Positions 1-9,631 of a stretch of DNA of 64,000 nt are shown here, piece after piece (the first letter of the stretch is position 1; each line of letters starts with the position of its first letter). Below the pieces are notes generated by a model. It was given only the letters and a program-made list of their open reading frames with translations. It had not been told where the DNA came from and made no database searches. The translations under genes and the position numbers were made by a program. The stretch is from Alphaproteobacteria bacterium (GTDB taxonomy: Bacteria > Pseudomonadota > Alphaproteobacteria > Micavibrionales > Micavibrionaceae): contig JABAZY010000019.1 in NCBI GenBank assembly GCA_018608245.1, positions 7,554 through 71,553 of the forward strand, read 5' to 3'.

Positions 1-71
1 TCAACTTCACGTGGTTCTCTACCAGTGAAGATACGGAGCCTTTTATCTTCAATTTTATTACCTAGAACCAT
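1..71 (-). CDS. partial hypothetical protein N-terminus (MVLGNKIEDKRLRIFTGREPREV...), runs off the left edge
   Basis: Open minus-strand frame from ATG at 71 to the window edge, divergent from the his operon; no clear Shine-Dalgarno; family not recognised. Confidence 0.3.
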   Translation of the reverse strand, partial: MVLGNKIEDKRLRIFTGREPREV

Positions 72-88
72 TGACTAACTTTTTGTGG

Positions 89-104
89 TAAGTGCTGGCA
101 CTTA
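89..104. promoter_or_regulatory. perfect 7-bp inverted repeat TAAGTGC-TG-GCACTTA, candidate operator
   Basis: Read directly; sits immediately 5' of a TTGACA element upstream of yerC-his. Confidence 0.45.
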
Positions 105-109
105 ATGTA

Positions 110-138
110 TTGACAAGCCTGTTTTAGTGATCTATTGT
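110..138 (+). promoter_or_regulatory. candidate sigma70 promoter, TTGACA-17 nt-TATTGT
   Basis: TTGACA at 110-115 and TATTGT at 133-138, 17-nt spacer, 30 nt before the yerC ATG. Confidence 0.5.
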
Positions 139-167
139 AACACTTCATTAAAACAAAAGGTTGTAAT

Positions 168-464
168 ATGAAGCGTCGTGAGCCTGTGAGGGCAGATTTG
201 AATAATGAACTTTATAAAGCTATTCTCCTCCTCCAGACTCCAAAAGAGTGTAAGGATTTCTTTGGAGATCTTTGTACACCAGCTGAGTTAGAGGCATTAG
301 CGGACCGTTGGCAGGTTGCTAAAATGCTTATTGATGAGACACCTTATAGAACTATTAGCGAAAAAGCTGGTGTAAGCGTTACAACAGTTACACGTGTTGC
401 ACGGTGCCTTAACTATGGTGAGAGCGGGTATAAAAGAATTTTAAAACGGTTAGGTTTATTATGA
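168..464 (+). CDS. YerC/YecD family TrpR-related DNA-binding protein (HisR-like)
   Basis: 98 aa; matches the YerC pattern (LTPAELEALADRWQVAKML, TISEKAGVSVTTVTRVARCLNYG); 4-bp overlap with hisG. Confidence 0.85.
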   Translation: MKRREPVRADLNNELYKAILLLQTPKECKDFFGDLCTPAELEALADRWQVAKMLIDETPYRTISEKAGVSVTTVTRVARCLNYGESGYKRILKRLGLL

Positions 465-1357
465 TTAATGATGAAAAACGGTTAAAGTTAGCTATACAAA
501 AGTCGGGTAGGTTAGCTGATGAGTCTCGCAAATTATTAGAAAAATGCGGAATCAATTTATTGAAAAGTAAAGATCAACTTTTCTGTAGGGCACAGAATTT
601 CCCTTTGGATGTCTTTTTTGTGCGCGATGACGATATTCCAACGTTTGTGGCCTCTAATGCGTGTCATATTGGTATTATAGGTCAAAATGTTTTGTTTGAT
701 GAGCAAATTAAGTTACCTAATCAAAAAATTAAAGATATTATAACGATTACTGAACTTGGGTTTGGGCAATGTCGATTATCTATTGCGGTGCCAAACGGTT
801 TTGAATATGAGAATATAAAGTCCTTGGATGGAAAACGAATTGCGACATCTTACCAAGGGTTGCTTTCAAAGTTTTTGCAAGATCGTAGTATTAATTGCGA
901 AATTGTTTCTATGCAGGGCGCGGTTGAAATTGCTCCACGTATAGATATGGCTGATGCAGTTTGTGATCTGGTATCTACTGCAGCGACTTTAACAATGAAT
1001 GGATTGAAAGAAGTGGAAACTGTTTTAGAAAGTCAATCCGTGTTGGTGCGCAATAATAGTATGGGGCAGGCGCAAGAAGAATTATTGGCGCGTCTCATGT
1101 TACGTTTGCAAGGTGTCTTAACCGCTAGATCTAGCAAGTATGTAATGTTGCACAGTCCTGTTGATAGGCTGGAAGAGATTAAGGGTGTTTTACCTGGTTC
1201 AGAATCTCCAACGGTTTTATCATTACAGGGGCGTGATGACTTAGTGGCTGTACATGCAGTCTGCAATGAAGGGGTTTTCTGGGATACGATGGAAGATTTA
1301 AAAGCTAAAGGCGCTAGCTCTATTCTCGTTATTCCGATTGAAAAAATGTTGGGTTAA
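461..1357 (+). CDS. hisG: ATP phosphoribosyltransferase, long form
   Basis: 298 aa, LKLAIQKSGRLADES; length and C-terminal domain fit the HisZ-independent long form; operon position. Confidence 0.93.
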   Translation: MINDEKRLKLAIQKSGRLADESRKLLEKCGINLLKSKDQLFCRAQNFPLDVFFVRDDDIPTFVASNACHIGIIGQNVLFDEQIKLPNQKIKDIITITELGFGQCRLSIAVPNGFEYENIKSLDGKRIATSYQGLLSKFLQDRSINCEIVSMQGAVEIAPRIDMADAVCDLVSTAATLTMNGLKEVETVLESQSVLVRNNSMGQAQEELLARLMLRLQGVLTARSSKYVMLHSPVDRLEEIKGVLPGSESPTVLSLQGRDDLVAVHAVCNEGVFWDTMEDLKAKGASSILVIPIEKMLG

Positions 1358-1361
1358 ACAG

Positions 1362-2645
1362 ATGAAACAAGTTATTTGGAATGATTTAGATGCGTGTGAT
1401 ATTGCAAAGCTGTTGAAAAGACCAACATTAGCGCGAGATGGTGATGTAAGAAACATTGTGTCTTCTATTCTAGAGAGCGTTCGTGGTGAGGGTGATGAAG
1501 CCGTTAAAAGCTACACGCAACAATTTGACAACGTTGTACTAGACTCTCTTAACGTCGATCAAGCAGAGCAGGATCTTGACGCAGATATTTGTAAATCTAT
1601 TGAGACTGCTTATCAAAATATATTTTCTTTTCATGAAAAACAGGGGTTTAAGGATTTCAGTGTCAAAACGATGGACGGTGTGACGTGCCAACGTATTATT
1701 CGTCCGATTGATCGTGTAGGGCTTTATGTGCCAGGTGGAACAGCTCCGTTAGTGTCTACAACTTTGATGTTAGGGATTCCTGCGCAATTGGCAGGGGGCG
1801 CGCAAGTGGCAATGTGCACACCGTGTGATCGAGATGGTAATATCAATCCTTATATTTTATATGCGGCTAAACTATGCGGTATTACAAATATATATCGCGT
1901 TGGAGGTGCGCAAGCTATTGCGGCGATGGCATACGGTACGCAAACGATTTCTAAAGTGGATAAAATTTTTGGTCCTGGTAATGCCTATGTAACTGAAGCC
2001 AAAATGCAAGTAACTCAAGCCGTTAACGGTACAGCAATTGATATGCCCGCTGGACCATCAGAGGTTTGTGTTATTGTTGATGATAGTACTAATCCAGTTT
2101 TTTCTGCGGCAGATTTATTGTCACAAGCTGAACATGATGTGATGTCACAAGTTGTTCTGATCAGTACATCAAAGGAAATAACAATAGCAATTGATTCTGA
2201 AATTCAAAAACAACTAGAAATGTTAACGCGTAAAGATATTGCAAAAAAATCTATAGAAAATAGTGTTTCAATTTTAGCTAAGGACATAGAGGAAGCGGTT
2301 AAAATTTCCAATATTTACGCACCTGAGCATCTTATTTTGTGCTTTGATTCTGCTATCCAATATGTAGAAAAAATTATTAATGCAGGATCTATCTTTCTTG
2401 GACAGTGGACACCTGAGTCTGCGGGGGATTATGCTAGTGGTACAAACCATGTTTTACCAACCTATGGTTATGCTCGAATGTATTCAGGTTTAAGTGTTGA
2501 AGCGTTTCAGAAAACGTTAAGTGTTCAAGAAATTACGCAGAAAGGATTACAGAATTTGGGATCAACGGTTGAAACATTAGCTGAATTAGAGGGGCTTGGT
2601 GCTCACGCTAATGCTGTTTCTGTGAGGTTACAAGATTTATCATGA
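1362..2645 (+). CDS. hisD: histidinol dehydrogenase
   Basis: GLYVPGGTAPLVSTTLMLGIPAQLAG, FGPGNAYV, DMPAGPSEV, SAGDYASGTNHVLPT motifs; start placed at ATG 1362, not the TTG at 1338. Confidence 0.96.
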   Translation: MKQVIWNDLDACDIAKLLKRPTLARDGDVRNIVSSILESVRGEGDEAVKSYTQQFDNVVLDSLNVDQAEQDLDADICKSIETAYQNIFSFHEKQGFKDFSVKTMDGVTCQRIIRPIDRVGLYVPGGTAPLVSTTLMLGIPAQLAGGAQVAMCTPCDRDGNINPYILYAAKLCGITNIYRVGGAQAIAAMAYGTQTISKVDKIFGPGNAYVTEAKMQVTQAVNGTAIDMPAGPSEVCVIVDDSTNPVFSAADLLSQAEHDVMSQVVLISTSKEITIAIDSEIQKQLEMLTRKDIAKKSIENSVSILAKDIEEAVKISNIYAPEHLILCFDSAIQYVEKIINAGSIFLGQWTPESAGDYASGTNHVLPTYGYARMYSGLSVEAFQKTLSVQEITQKGLQNLGSTVETLAELEGLGAHANAVSVRLQDLS

Positions 2646-3445
2646 TAGACGATTATATAACATTTATGAAAAAAGTTTTAGTTCCGTGTGCTAATAAAAT
2701 TCTGCTCGAACATTTCGAGATATATTGTGAAGGTAAGGATATTGGCATTGAAATAAAGTCTGATAATACGCCCGCTAGCCATGCGGATCTTAAAACAGAG
2801 GAAGCTTTACGTTTACTTATTAAAGAAAGATATCCAAATCATGGTATTTGGGGTGAAGAGCTTGGTGCAGAAAATATTGAGTCAGACTATGTTTGGGTGC
2901 TTGATCCTCTTGATGGAACACGAGAATTCCTTGCTAAGAAAAAGGGATGTTTTGGAACCTTGATTGGATTGCTATATAAAGGAAAACCTGTTGCAGGTAG
3001 TATCAGTGATCCTATTAATAGTAGGCTATGTATCTCTAATGAAAATAAATCCATTGCCATAGAAACATCTTTTATAAAGGATAGTGTAATAGCGTGCACC
3101 AATCCTTCAGGTATGTTTAAAACTATGGATTCACTAAGAAGTATTCAATCTATTGAAAGTGCTGCTCTTATTTTTAAAACGCATTTGAACTGTCTTGGTG
3201 TTTATGGTGTTATTGATGGTGGTATAGATGCTGTGATTGAGAACGATCTAAGTTTGCATGATATTGTGGCGCTCATTCCTGTTTTGAAAAATGCTAACGC
3301 AGTAGTTTTAGACTTTCAAGGTAATAATTACGGTTTAATGACATTTGATTTGTTAGGTAATAGAAAGTTTGGCATTATAGCTGCTAGTAACGTTGATCTG
3401 GCGCAAGAAATTTTATCCAACTTTCAAGAGCAGGAGGCTGCGTGA
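2642..3445 (+). CDS. hisN: inositol monophosphatase family protein, probable histidinol-phosphatase
   Basis: IMPase motifs WGEELG and DPLDGTREF; embedded in the his operon between hisD and hisC. Confidence 0.85.
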   Translation: MIDDYITFMKKVLVPCANKILLEHFEIYCEGKDIGIEIKSDNTPASHADLKTEEALRLLIKERYPNHGIWGEELGAENIESDYVWVLDPLDGTREFLAKKKGCFGTLIGLLYKGKPVAGSISDPINSRLCISNENKSIAIETSFIKDSVIACTNPSGMFKTMDSLRSIQSIESAALIFKTHLNCLGVYGVIDGGIDAVIENDLSLHDIVALIPVLKNANAVVLDFQGNNYGLMTFDLLGNRKFGIIAASNVDLAQEILSNFQEQEAA

Positions 3446-5112
3446 TGTCTATTTTATCTCGTGCAAGAGCTGATATTGTGGCGATGAAAGGATATTCTTC
3501 TGCCCGATCACTGTACAAAAAGAAGCCAGGTATGGTGTTTTTAGATGCAAATGAATGTCCTTATGAGCCGTTTATTGGTGCAGAAAATTTGTCACGTTAC
3601 CCTGATCAACAACCACAAGAATTGATCGATGCTCTATGTCGATTGTATGATGTATCATCACGTAACTTTATGATAGGACGTGGTGCGGATGAAATGATTG
3701 ATCTGCTTGTCCGTTCGTTTTGTGAAATTGGTCAGGATAACATCATCATCTGCCCTCCAACTTTTGCGATGTATGAACATTCTGCCATTCTACAAGGTAT
3801 AGAAGTCAAGAAATCTCCACTGTTATCTGATTTTTCGTTAGATAGTGATGTAATCAAAAAAACAGCCGATGAAAACACTAAAATTATTTTTGTATGCTCA
3901 CCAAATAATCCAACAGGTAATGTCATGGATAGTGAGGCTATCAAAGACTTATGTGCGTATTTCAAAAATAAATCTCTTATTGTGGTAGACGAAACTTATG
4001 CTGAGTTTGCAGGCGTTAACCTTATTCCTGAAATTGAAAATCATTCTAACTTAGTGGTGGTAAGAACTCTTTCAAAGTCTTATGCAGCAGCAGGTTTACG
4101 GTGTGGGGTGGCTATAGCGCAGACTGATATTATTGATCTTTTACTTAAAATCCTTCCGCCTTACCCCTTGCCACAACCAATGGTACAAACAGCGCTACAA
4201 ATTTTAAAACCAAAAAATTTACAACGGTTGACACATAAGCGAGAAGAGCTTTTGCGTATTAAAGAAACGTATATAACGTTTTTAGAAAGCTTGGATGACG
4301 TTAAGAAAATTTTTCCATCTGATGCAAACTTTATACTTCTTCATGTTAAAGATGCGGATCTATTTGTAGAAAAATGTTTATGTGAAAATATTATTGTACG
4401 TAATCAGTCTCACCAGCCAGGTTTAAAGAATTGCATTCGAATTTCTATTGGTGCGGAAGAAGAGATGAATCGCTTAATTGCAGCTTTGCAGGGGAGTGAT
4501 ACTCAAAATGTATATGATGATCGTGTGGCTTCCATTAAACGAAAAACCAAAGAAACAGCGATATCAGTTTATATTAATCTTGATCAAGTTACGCCTCTTC
4601 GTATTAATACAGGAGTACCATTTTATGATCATATGTTGGAGCAAATTGCAAAGCATGGTGGGTTTTCTCTTGTGTTGGAATGTGAGGGTGACCTAGATAT
4701 TGAAGCTCACCACACGGTTGAAGATTGTGCAATTGCGCTTGGGCAAGCTTTGAAACAAGCACTTGATGATAAGCGCGGCATAGGCCGTTATGGTTCACAT
4801 GAGTTAATTCTGCCGATGGATGAAGCACAAGCAAAAGTGGCAATCGATTTAGGCGGACGATTTTACTTAAAATTTGAAGGCGACTTCCCTGATACTTACG
4901 TTGGAAACACTGATAATCCTTTGCCTGTTGATATGGTGGAACATGTATTTCGTTCCTTTGCTGAGAATTTACAAGCAACGCTGCATATTTCTGTACTAGG
5001 TGAAAATACGCATCATATGGTGGAGGCGTGTTTCAAAGGAGTGGGGCGCGCCTTGCGTTACGCTATTCGTATAGAGGGCAACGATCTGCCAAGTACAAAA
5101 GGCACATTATGA
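3442..5112 (+). CDS. hisC-hisB: fused histidinol-phosphate aminotransferase / imidazoleglycerol-phosphate dehydratase
   Basis: 556-aa uninterrupted ORF; N-terminal HisC (SPNNPTGNV, TLSKSYAAAGLRCGVAIA); C-terminal IGPD (TGVPFYDHMLEQIAKHGGF, EAHHTVEDCAIALGQAL, THHMVEACFKGVGRAL). Confidence 0.93.
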   Translation: MMSILSRARADIVAMKGYSSARSLYKKKPGMVFLDANECPYEPFIGAENLSRYPDQQPQELIDALCRLYDVSSRNFMIGRGADEMIDLLVRSFCEIGQDNIIICPPTFAMYEHSAILQGIEVKKSPLLSDFSLDSDVIKKTADENTKIIFVCSPNNPTGNVMDSEAIKDLCAYFKNKSLIVVDETYAEFAGVNLIPEIENHSNLVVVRTLSKSYAAAGLRCGVAIAQTDIIDLLLKILPPYPLPQPMVQTALQILKPKNLQRLTHKREELLRIKETYITFLESLDDVKKIFPSDANFILLHVKDADLFVEKCLCENIIVRNQSHQPGLKNCIRISIGAEEEMNRLIAALQGSDTQNVYDDRVASIKRKTKETAISVYINLDQVTPLRINTGVPFYDHMLEQIAKHGGFSLVLECEGDLDIEAHHTVEDCAIALGQALKQALDDKRGIGRYGSHELILPMDEAQAKVAIDLGGRFYLKFEGDFPDTYVGNTDNPLPVDMVEHVFRSFAENLQATLHISVLGENTHHMVEACFKGVGRALRYAIRIEGNDLPSTKGTL

Positions 5113-5699
5113 TTACCGTTGTTGATAGTGGTGGAGCAAATATTGCCTCTGTGATGTTTGCATTGGAGCGGTTGGATGTGGCAGCGTCACTCAGCGTTAA
5201 TGCGGATGAAATTTTTAATGCAGAGCGCGTTATTTTGCCCGGTGTTGGTACGGCTGAGGCTGCTATGAAGCAATTACAAAAATTGAATCTTATTGAGTGT
5301 ATTCAGTCATTAACCCAACCTGTGCTTGGTATTTGCTTAGGCATGCAGTTGTTATTCTCGTATTCTGAAGAAGGTGATGTTGATATGTTGGATATTATCC
5401 CTGGTCAGGTCAAACACCTTAAGCCCGCGTCTAATAAAACGATTCCACATATGGGTTGGAATAACGTATCTGTACAATTTCACCCTTTGCTGAATGAGGT
5501 GCCAGAGGAGAGTTTTTTCTATTTTGTGCATAGCTATTACGCGCCTGAATGTGATTATACGATTGGTACTTGTAATTATGACGACCCGTTTTCTGCGATC
5601 GTGGCAAAGGATAATTTTATGGGGTGTCAATTTCATCCTGAACGTTCAGGTAAGGTAGGCGCACAAATTTTAAAGAACTTTACGGAGATAAAATTATGA
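5109..5699 (+). CDS. hisH: imidazole glycerol phosphate synthase subunit HisH
   Basis: Class I glutamine amidotransferase: GICLGMQLLF, QFHPERSG; start at ATG 5109 overlapping the hisC-hisB stop. Confidence 0.93.
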   Translation: MITVVDSGGANIASVMFALERLDVAASLSVNADEIFNAERVILPGVGTAEAAMKQLQKLNLIECIQSLTQPVLGICLGMQLLFSYSEEGDVDMLDIIPGQVKHLKPASNKTIPHMGWNNVSVQFHPLLNEVPEESFFYFVHSYYAPECDYTIGTCNYDDPFSAIVAKDNFMGCQFHPERSGKVGAQILKNFTEIKL

Positions 5700-6424
5700 T
5701 TATTTATCCAGCGATTGACCTTATAAATGGAGAGTGTGTTCGTTTACACAAGGGTGATTTTGCACAGAAAACGACATATAACGCCTCACCTATAGAAACT
5801 GCACAAGATTATAAAAATCAAGGAGCAGAGTGGTTGCATTTAGTTGATTTAGACGGTGCACGTGATCCAGAAAATCGGCAAATAGAAATAATTTGCGAAA
5901 TCATAAAAAACTGTGGTCTTAAGATTCAAACTGGAGGTGGTGTCCGTGGATTGAAGGATGTAGAAATACTTTTAAACGCAGGCGCGAGTAGAGTTGTGAT
6001 AGGAAGCCTTGCTGTTAAAAATAAAAAAGAGACAAAAAATATTTTTCAAACCTTTGGTGCGGATCAAATTTGTCTTGCGACCGATATTATGCCGCAAAAA
6101 GATCAATATATGATTGCGGTGTCTGGCTGGCAGGAAGAAAGTGCTATCACATTGAATAGCCTTATTGAAGATTATTTAGATGTTGGGTTAAAACATATCT
6201 TATGTACAGATATCTCACGTGATGGCACAATGTCGGGGTGTAACATTGAGCTTTACAAAGATGTTCAGAAAAAATTTTCACATATTAATGTACAAGCTTC
6301 TGGTGGTGTAAACTCTTTGGAAGATATTTGTTCTCTTGATACAGCAGGTGTCATTATTGGTAAAGCCCTCTACGAAGGTGCATTCACCGTTAAACAAGCG
6401 TTGGAGGTGTCTGATGCTGACTAA
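5696..6424 (+). CDS. hisA: phosphoribosylformimino-5-aminoimidazole carboxamide ribotide isomerase
   Basis: [39 protein letters not shown]. Confidence 0.95.
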   Translation: MIIYPAIDLINGECVRLHKGDFAQKTTYNASPIETAQDYKNQGAEWLHLVDLDGARDPENRQIEIICEIIKNCGLKIQTGGGVRGLKDVEILLNAGASRVVIGSLAVKNKKETKNIFQTFGADQICLATDIMPQKDQYMIAVSGWQEESAITLNSLIEDYLDVGLKHILCTDISRDGTMSGCNIELYKDVQKKFSHINVQASGGVNSLEDICSLDTAGVIIGKALYEGAFTVKQALEVSDAD

Positions 6425-7181
6425 ACGTATTATTCCTTGCCTTGATGTGAAGGATGGCCGTGTGGTGAAGGGGGTGCAATTTCGTAACCATCGTGATATG
6501 GGGGATATTTTAGATTTGGCACAGCGTTATACTGATGAAGGCGCAGATGAACTCGTGTTCTATGATATTACGGCTAGTAGTGATGGTCGCACTGTGGATA
6601 AAAGCTGGGTACGAAAGGTCGCACAGATCATTGATATTCCATTTTGTGTTGCTGGTGGTATTCGCAATGTAGATGACGCGCGTAAGATTTTAAATGATGG
6701 GGCGGATAAAATTTCTGTTAACTCTCCGGCGTTGGAGCGTCCAGATTTTATCACCGAGCTTGCTAATACGTTTGGTAGGCAATGTGTTGTGGTTGGAGTG
6801 GATAGTCGCCAAGAAAATGGAAATTATATTGTCTATCAATATACAGGGGATGAAACTAAAACCATAAAATCAAAGCATGAAACATTAACGTGGGTACAGC
6901 GTGTACAAGATTTGGGGGCAGGTGAAATAGTTTTAAACTGCATGAATCAAGATGGTGTACGGCAAGGCTATGATTTAAATCAGCTTAAAGCTGTGCGAGA
7001 AGTGCTTACAGTTCCACTTATTGCTTCGGGTGGCGCGGGTGAAGAAAATCATTTTAAAGATGTTTTTGAAAAAACAGGTGTAGATGGCGCGTTAGCGGCA
7101 TCCGTTTTTCACAGTGGCCAAATACCTATTTTAGACTTAAAGTGCTATTTGAAAAGCCAAAATATACAGGTACGATTATGA
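6414..7181 (+). CDS. hisF: imidazole glycerol phosphate synthase cyclase subunit HisF
   Basis: [29 protein letters not shown]; start at ATG 6414 inside the hisA 3' end. Confidence 0.95.
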   Translation: MLTKRIIPCLDVKDGRVVKGVQFRNHRDMGDILDLAQRYTDEGADELVFYDITASSDGRTVDKSWVRKVAQIIDIPFCVAGGIRNVDDARKILNDGADKISVNSPALERPDFITELANTFGRQCVVVGVDSRQENGNYIVYQYTGDETKTIKSKHETLTWVQRVQDLGAGEIVLNCMNQDGVRQGYDLNQLKAVREVLTVPLIASGGAGEENHFKDVFEKTGVDGALAASVFHSGQIPILDLKCYLKSQNIQVRL

Positions 7182-7795
7182 TTGATATAAATGAATTAGA
7201 TTGGGATAAGGGCGATGGGTTGCTGCCCGCAATTATTCAAGATGCCGATAATTTACGCGTTTTAATGCTAGGTTATATGAGTAAAGAATCTATGGAAAAA
7301 ACGTTAAAAACCAAGCGTGTGACATTTTTTAGCCGTTCGAAGCAAGCAATTTGGATTAAAGGTGAAACGTCTGGAAACTTTCTTGATTTTATATCCGTAG
7401 ATATTGATTGCGACAAAGATACTATTTTAATTAAGGCGTTACCGCAGGGGCCTACTTGTCATACAGGTACTCAAACCTGTTTTAACGATGAGAATGGCGC
7501 ATCTATACAGTTTTTGAAAACACTCTCTATGCTTATCAATCAGCGTAATAAAAACCGTCCTGAGGGTAGTTACGTTACAACGCTCTTTGAAGAGGGGAAG
7601 AGTCGTATCTCACAAAAAGTTGGTGAGGAGGGGGTAGAGCTAGCCTTAGCGCATATGAAAGATGATAGAGATGAAATTTTAAATGAGTCGGCTGACTTAA
7701 TCTTTCATATGATGGTGCTATTAGAAAATTCAAATTTAAGCATTGATGATGTGTGTGAAATCTTAGAAAAAAGGCATAACGTAAACGAAGAATAG
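7178..7795 (+). CDS. hisI: bifunctional phosphoribosyl-AMP cyclohydrolase / phosphoribosyl-ATP pyrophosphohydrolase
   Basis: HisI part ([32 protein letters not shown]) and HisE part ([25 protein letters not shown]); start at ATG 7178. Confidence 0.94.
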   Translation: MIDINELDWDKGDGLLPAIIQDADNLRVLMLGYMSKESMEKTLKTKRVTFFSRSKQAIWIKGETSGNFLDFISVDIDCDKDTILIKALPQGPTCHTGTQTCFNDENGASIQFLKTLSMLINQRNKNRPEGSYVTTLFEEGKSRISQKVGEEGVELALAHMKDDRDEILNESADLIFHMMVLLENSNLSIDDVCEILEKRHNVNEE

Positions 7796-7822
7796 TTAAC
7801 GACAAAATGTCAGCGCTATTGA

Positions 7823-8881
7823 TTAAGTTCGCGGAATTGAAACCAATTTGTTCTTTTGTTCGTCCCAAAGCTTTAAGCGAGTACATTGCAAGCTCTCGTA
7901 GAAAGTCAGTTTGCTTATGTCTTTCAGTATGGGTTTGTCATTCATACAATCTTGAAGTTTGTAATTTGGTATTTGGCTACATAAATGGTGAATATGGTGG
8001 AGGCCTACATTGCCAGCAAACCATTGTAGAACCTTTGGGAGGGCGTAGTAAGAACTACCATTTAAAGCAGCTTCTTGAGTGCTCCAATTTTCATTTCTTT
8101 CCCAATAGGCGTCTTCAAACTGGTGCTGGACAAAGAATAACCAGCCTCCAACCCACGATGTCACAAGCAGAATTGGTAAGTAAATAGCGATAAGTGTTCC
8201 AAATCCTATTATAAGAGATAAGGTTCCGAAAAAAATGACAATAGATAGATTAGTAAGCATAATGCTTTTCCAAATCGAGCGGACTGGCAGCGTCTGGTAG
8301 TTCTCATGAAATTTTGTTATTTGATTAAAGGGAATACGCTGAGCGATAATCATATAAATAGGTGTTCCTAGAATGAGAAGAAAAAGCGGATTGCGGTAAA
8401 TTCGGTAGATTATTTTTCTCTTGTTCGATAAAGCCTGATATTCGCGCACAGTTATTGTATCAATAGCACCAATGCTACGACGATCTAGATCTCCAGATGT
8501 TGCGTGATGTTTATTGTGCGCGCGTCGCCAAAAATCATAAGGCGTGAAAGTTAAGATGCTAAGTATACGACCTGTCCAGTCATTTGCCTTTTTAGAATTA
8601 AAAAATGATCTATGCCCGCAGTCATGTTGAAAAATGAAAATTCTGACCAGAAGACCTCCCGTTGGTATCGCGAGAAGGGCGGTAATCCAATAAGAAATAT
8701 TTATGCTGAAAAACATAAGGCCACAAGCCACGGTAAATAGCGCGAGCGTAGTTGTGAGCTGAAAGATGCTACGCTTAGCATCTGCTCCTTTATAAGTTTT
8801 ACAATGTGCGGCAATATCCTTCATAGATACTGAAGGTGGCTCACTAATTGTATCTGCCATACTATAATTATTTAGTTTCAT
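7823..8881 (-). CDS. membrane fatty acid desaturase
   Basis: Three His boxes: HDCGH, HNKHH, HHIHH; multiple TM segments. Confidence 0.9.
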   Translation of the reverse strand: MKLNNYSMADTISEPPSVSMKDIAAHCKTYKGADAKRSIFQLTTTLALFTVACGLMFFSINISYWITALLAIPTGGLLVRIFIFQHDCGHRSFFNSKKANDWTGRILSILTFTPYDFWRRAHNKHHATSGDLDRRSIGAIDTITVREYQALSNKRKIIYRIYRNPLFLLILGTPIYMIIAQRIPFNQITKFHENYQTLPVRSIWKSIMLTNLSIVIFFGTLSLIIGFGTLIAIYLPILLVTSWVGGWLFFVQHQFEDAYWERNENWSTQEAALNGSSYYALPKVLQWFAGNVGLHHIHHLCSQIPNYKLQDCMNDKPILKDISKLTFYESLQCTRLKLWDEQKNKLVSIPRT

Positions 8882-9067
8882 TCAATTTTTCCTAATATTT
8901 TCAATATTCTAATGAATAGTGCCGTTTTAGGCTACAGTGAAGTATTAATGTCATGACTTATTAACAGGTTACAGCTTAATATGAAACTTTCTTAAGGTAT
9001 AAGTGTCACACATATTAGTTAAATCTACAAAATAGATGATATTTTTTCCAAGGAGTTTATAGTTATA

Positions 9068-9093
9068 GGCGTCTTATAGTTAAAAGGAGCGCC
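9068..9093 (+). promoter_or_regulatory. candidate hairpin covering the ribosome-binding site of the ECF sigma gene
   Basis: GGCGTCTT / AAGGAGCGCC pair with a single G bulge; the AGGAG Shine-Dalgarno lies in the 3' arm. Confidence 0.35.
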
Positions 9094-9094
9094 A

Positions 9095-9631
9095 ATGGAC
9101 GATCTGGACGATGATGAATTGATAGCCAAAGCCCGCTCTGGTGATGCCTGCGCGTTTGAAAGCTTGGTGAACAGGCATTATATGACCATGTTTAAAATGG
9201 CGTTTAAGTGGTGCGGTAACCGAAATGACGCAGAGGACATTACGCAAGATGCCTGTATTAAGCTAGCACGAGGGCTTGATAGCTTTAAGGGGGGATCAGC
9301 GTTTACGAGTTGGCTTTATCGATTGGTTATTAATGCGGGTAAGGATTGGTACAAAAAGCATAATCGCCACCCGTCAAACCCAGATGCGCTTGAAACGGCT
9401 TCCACAAAGAGTAAAAGCGAAGAGAAACTTTATACCAAACAAGTATTAGAAGCGGTCTATAAGCTTCCTGAGGGGGAGAAAGACGCCCTAATATTGGTCA
9501 TGAGTGAGGGGCTATCACATAAAGAAGCCGCGCAGATTTTGAAGGTTAAGGAAAGTACAGTCTCATGGCGTATCCATGAGGCGCGCAAGAAATTAAGCGC
9601 GCAATTTGATAAGGAGAAAAGCTATGGATGA
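9095..9631 (+). CDS. RNA polymerase sigma factor, ECF/sigma-70 family
   Basis: Region 2 (MFKMAFKWCGNRNDAEDITQDACIKLARGL) and region 4 (KEAAQILKVKESTVSWRIHEARKKL). Confidence 0.93.
   Translation: MDDLDDDELIAKARSGDACAFESLVNRHYMTMFKMAFKWCGNRNDAEDITQDACIKLARGLDSFKGGSAFTSWLYRLVINAGKDWYKKHNRHPSNPDALETASTKSKSEEKLYTKQVLEAVYKLPEGEKDALILVMSEGLSHKEAAQILKVKESTVSWRIHEARKKLSAQFDKEKSYG

Noticed and set aside
4604-4978. 124-aa minus-strand ORF
   Set aside because: Antisense to the conserved HisB domain of the fusion gene
7807-8187. 126-aa plus-strand ORF
   Set aside because: Antisense to the His-box region of the fatty acid desaturase; the desaturase frame is clearly the coding one
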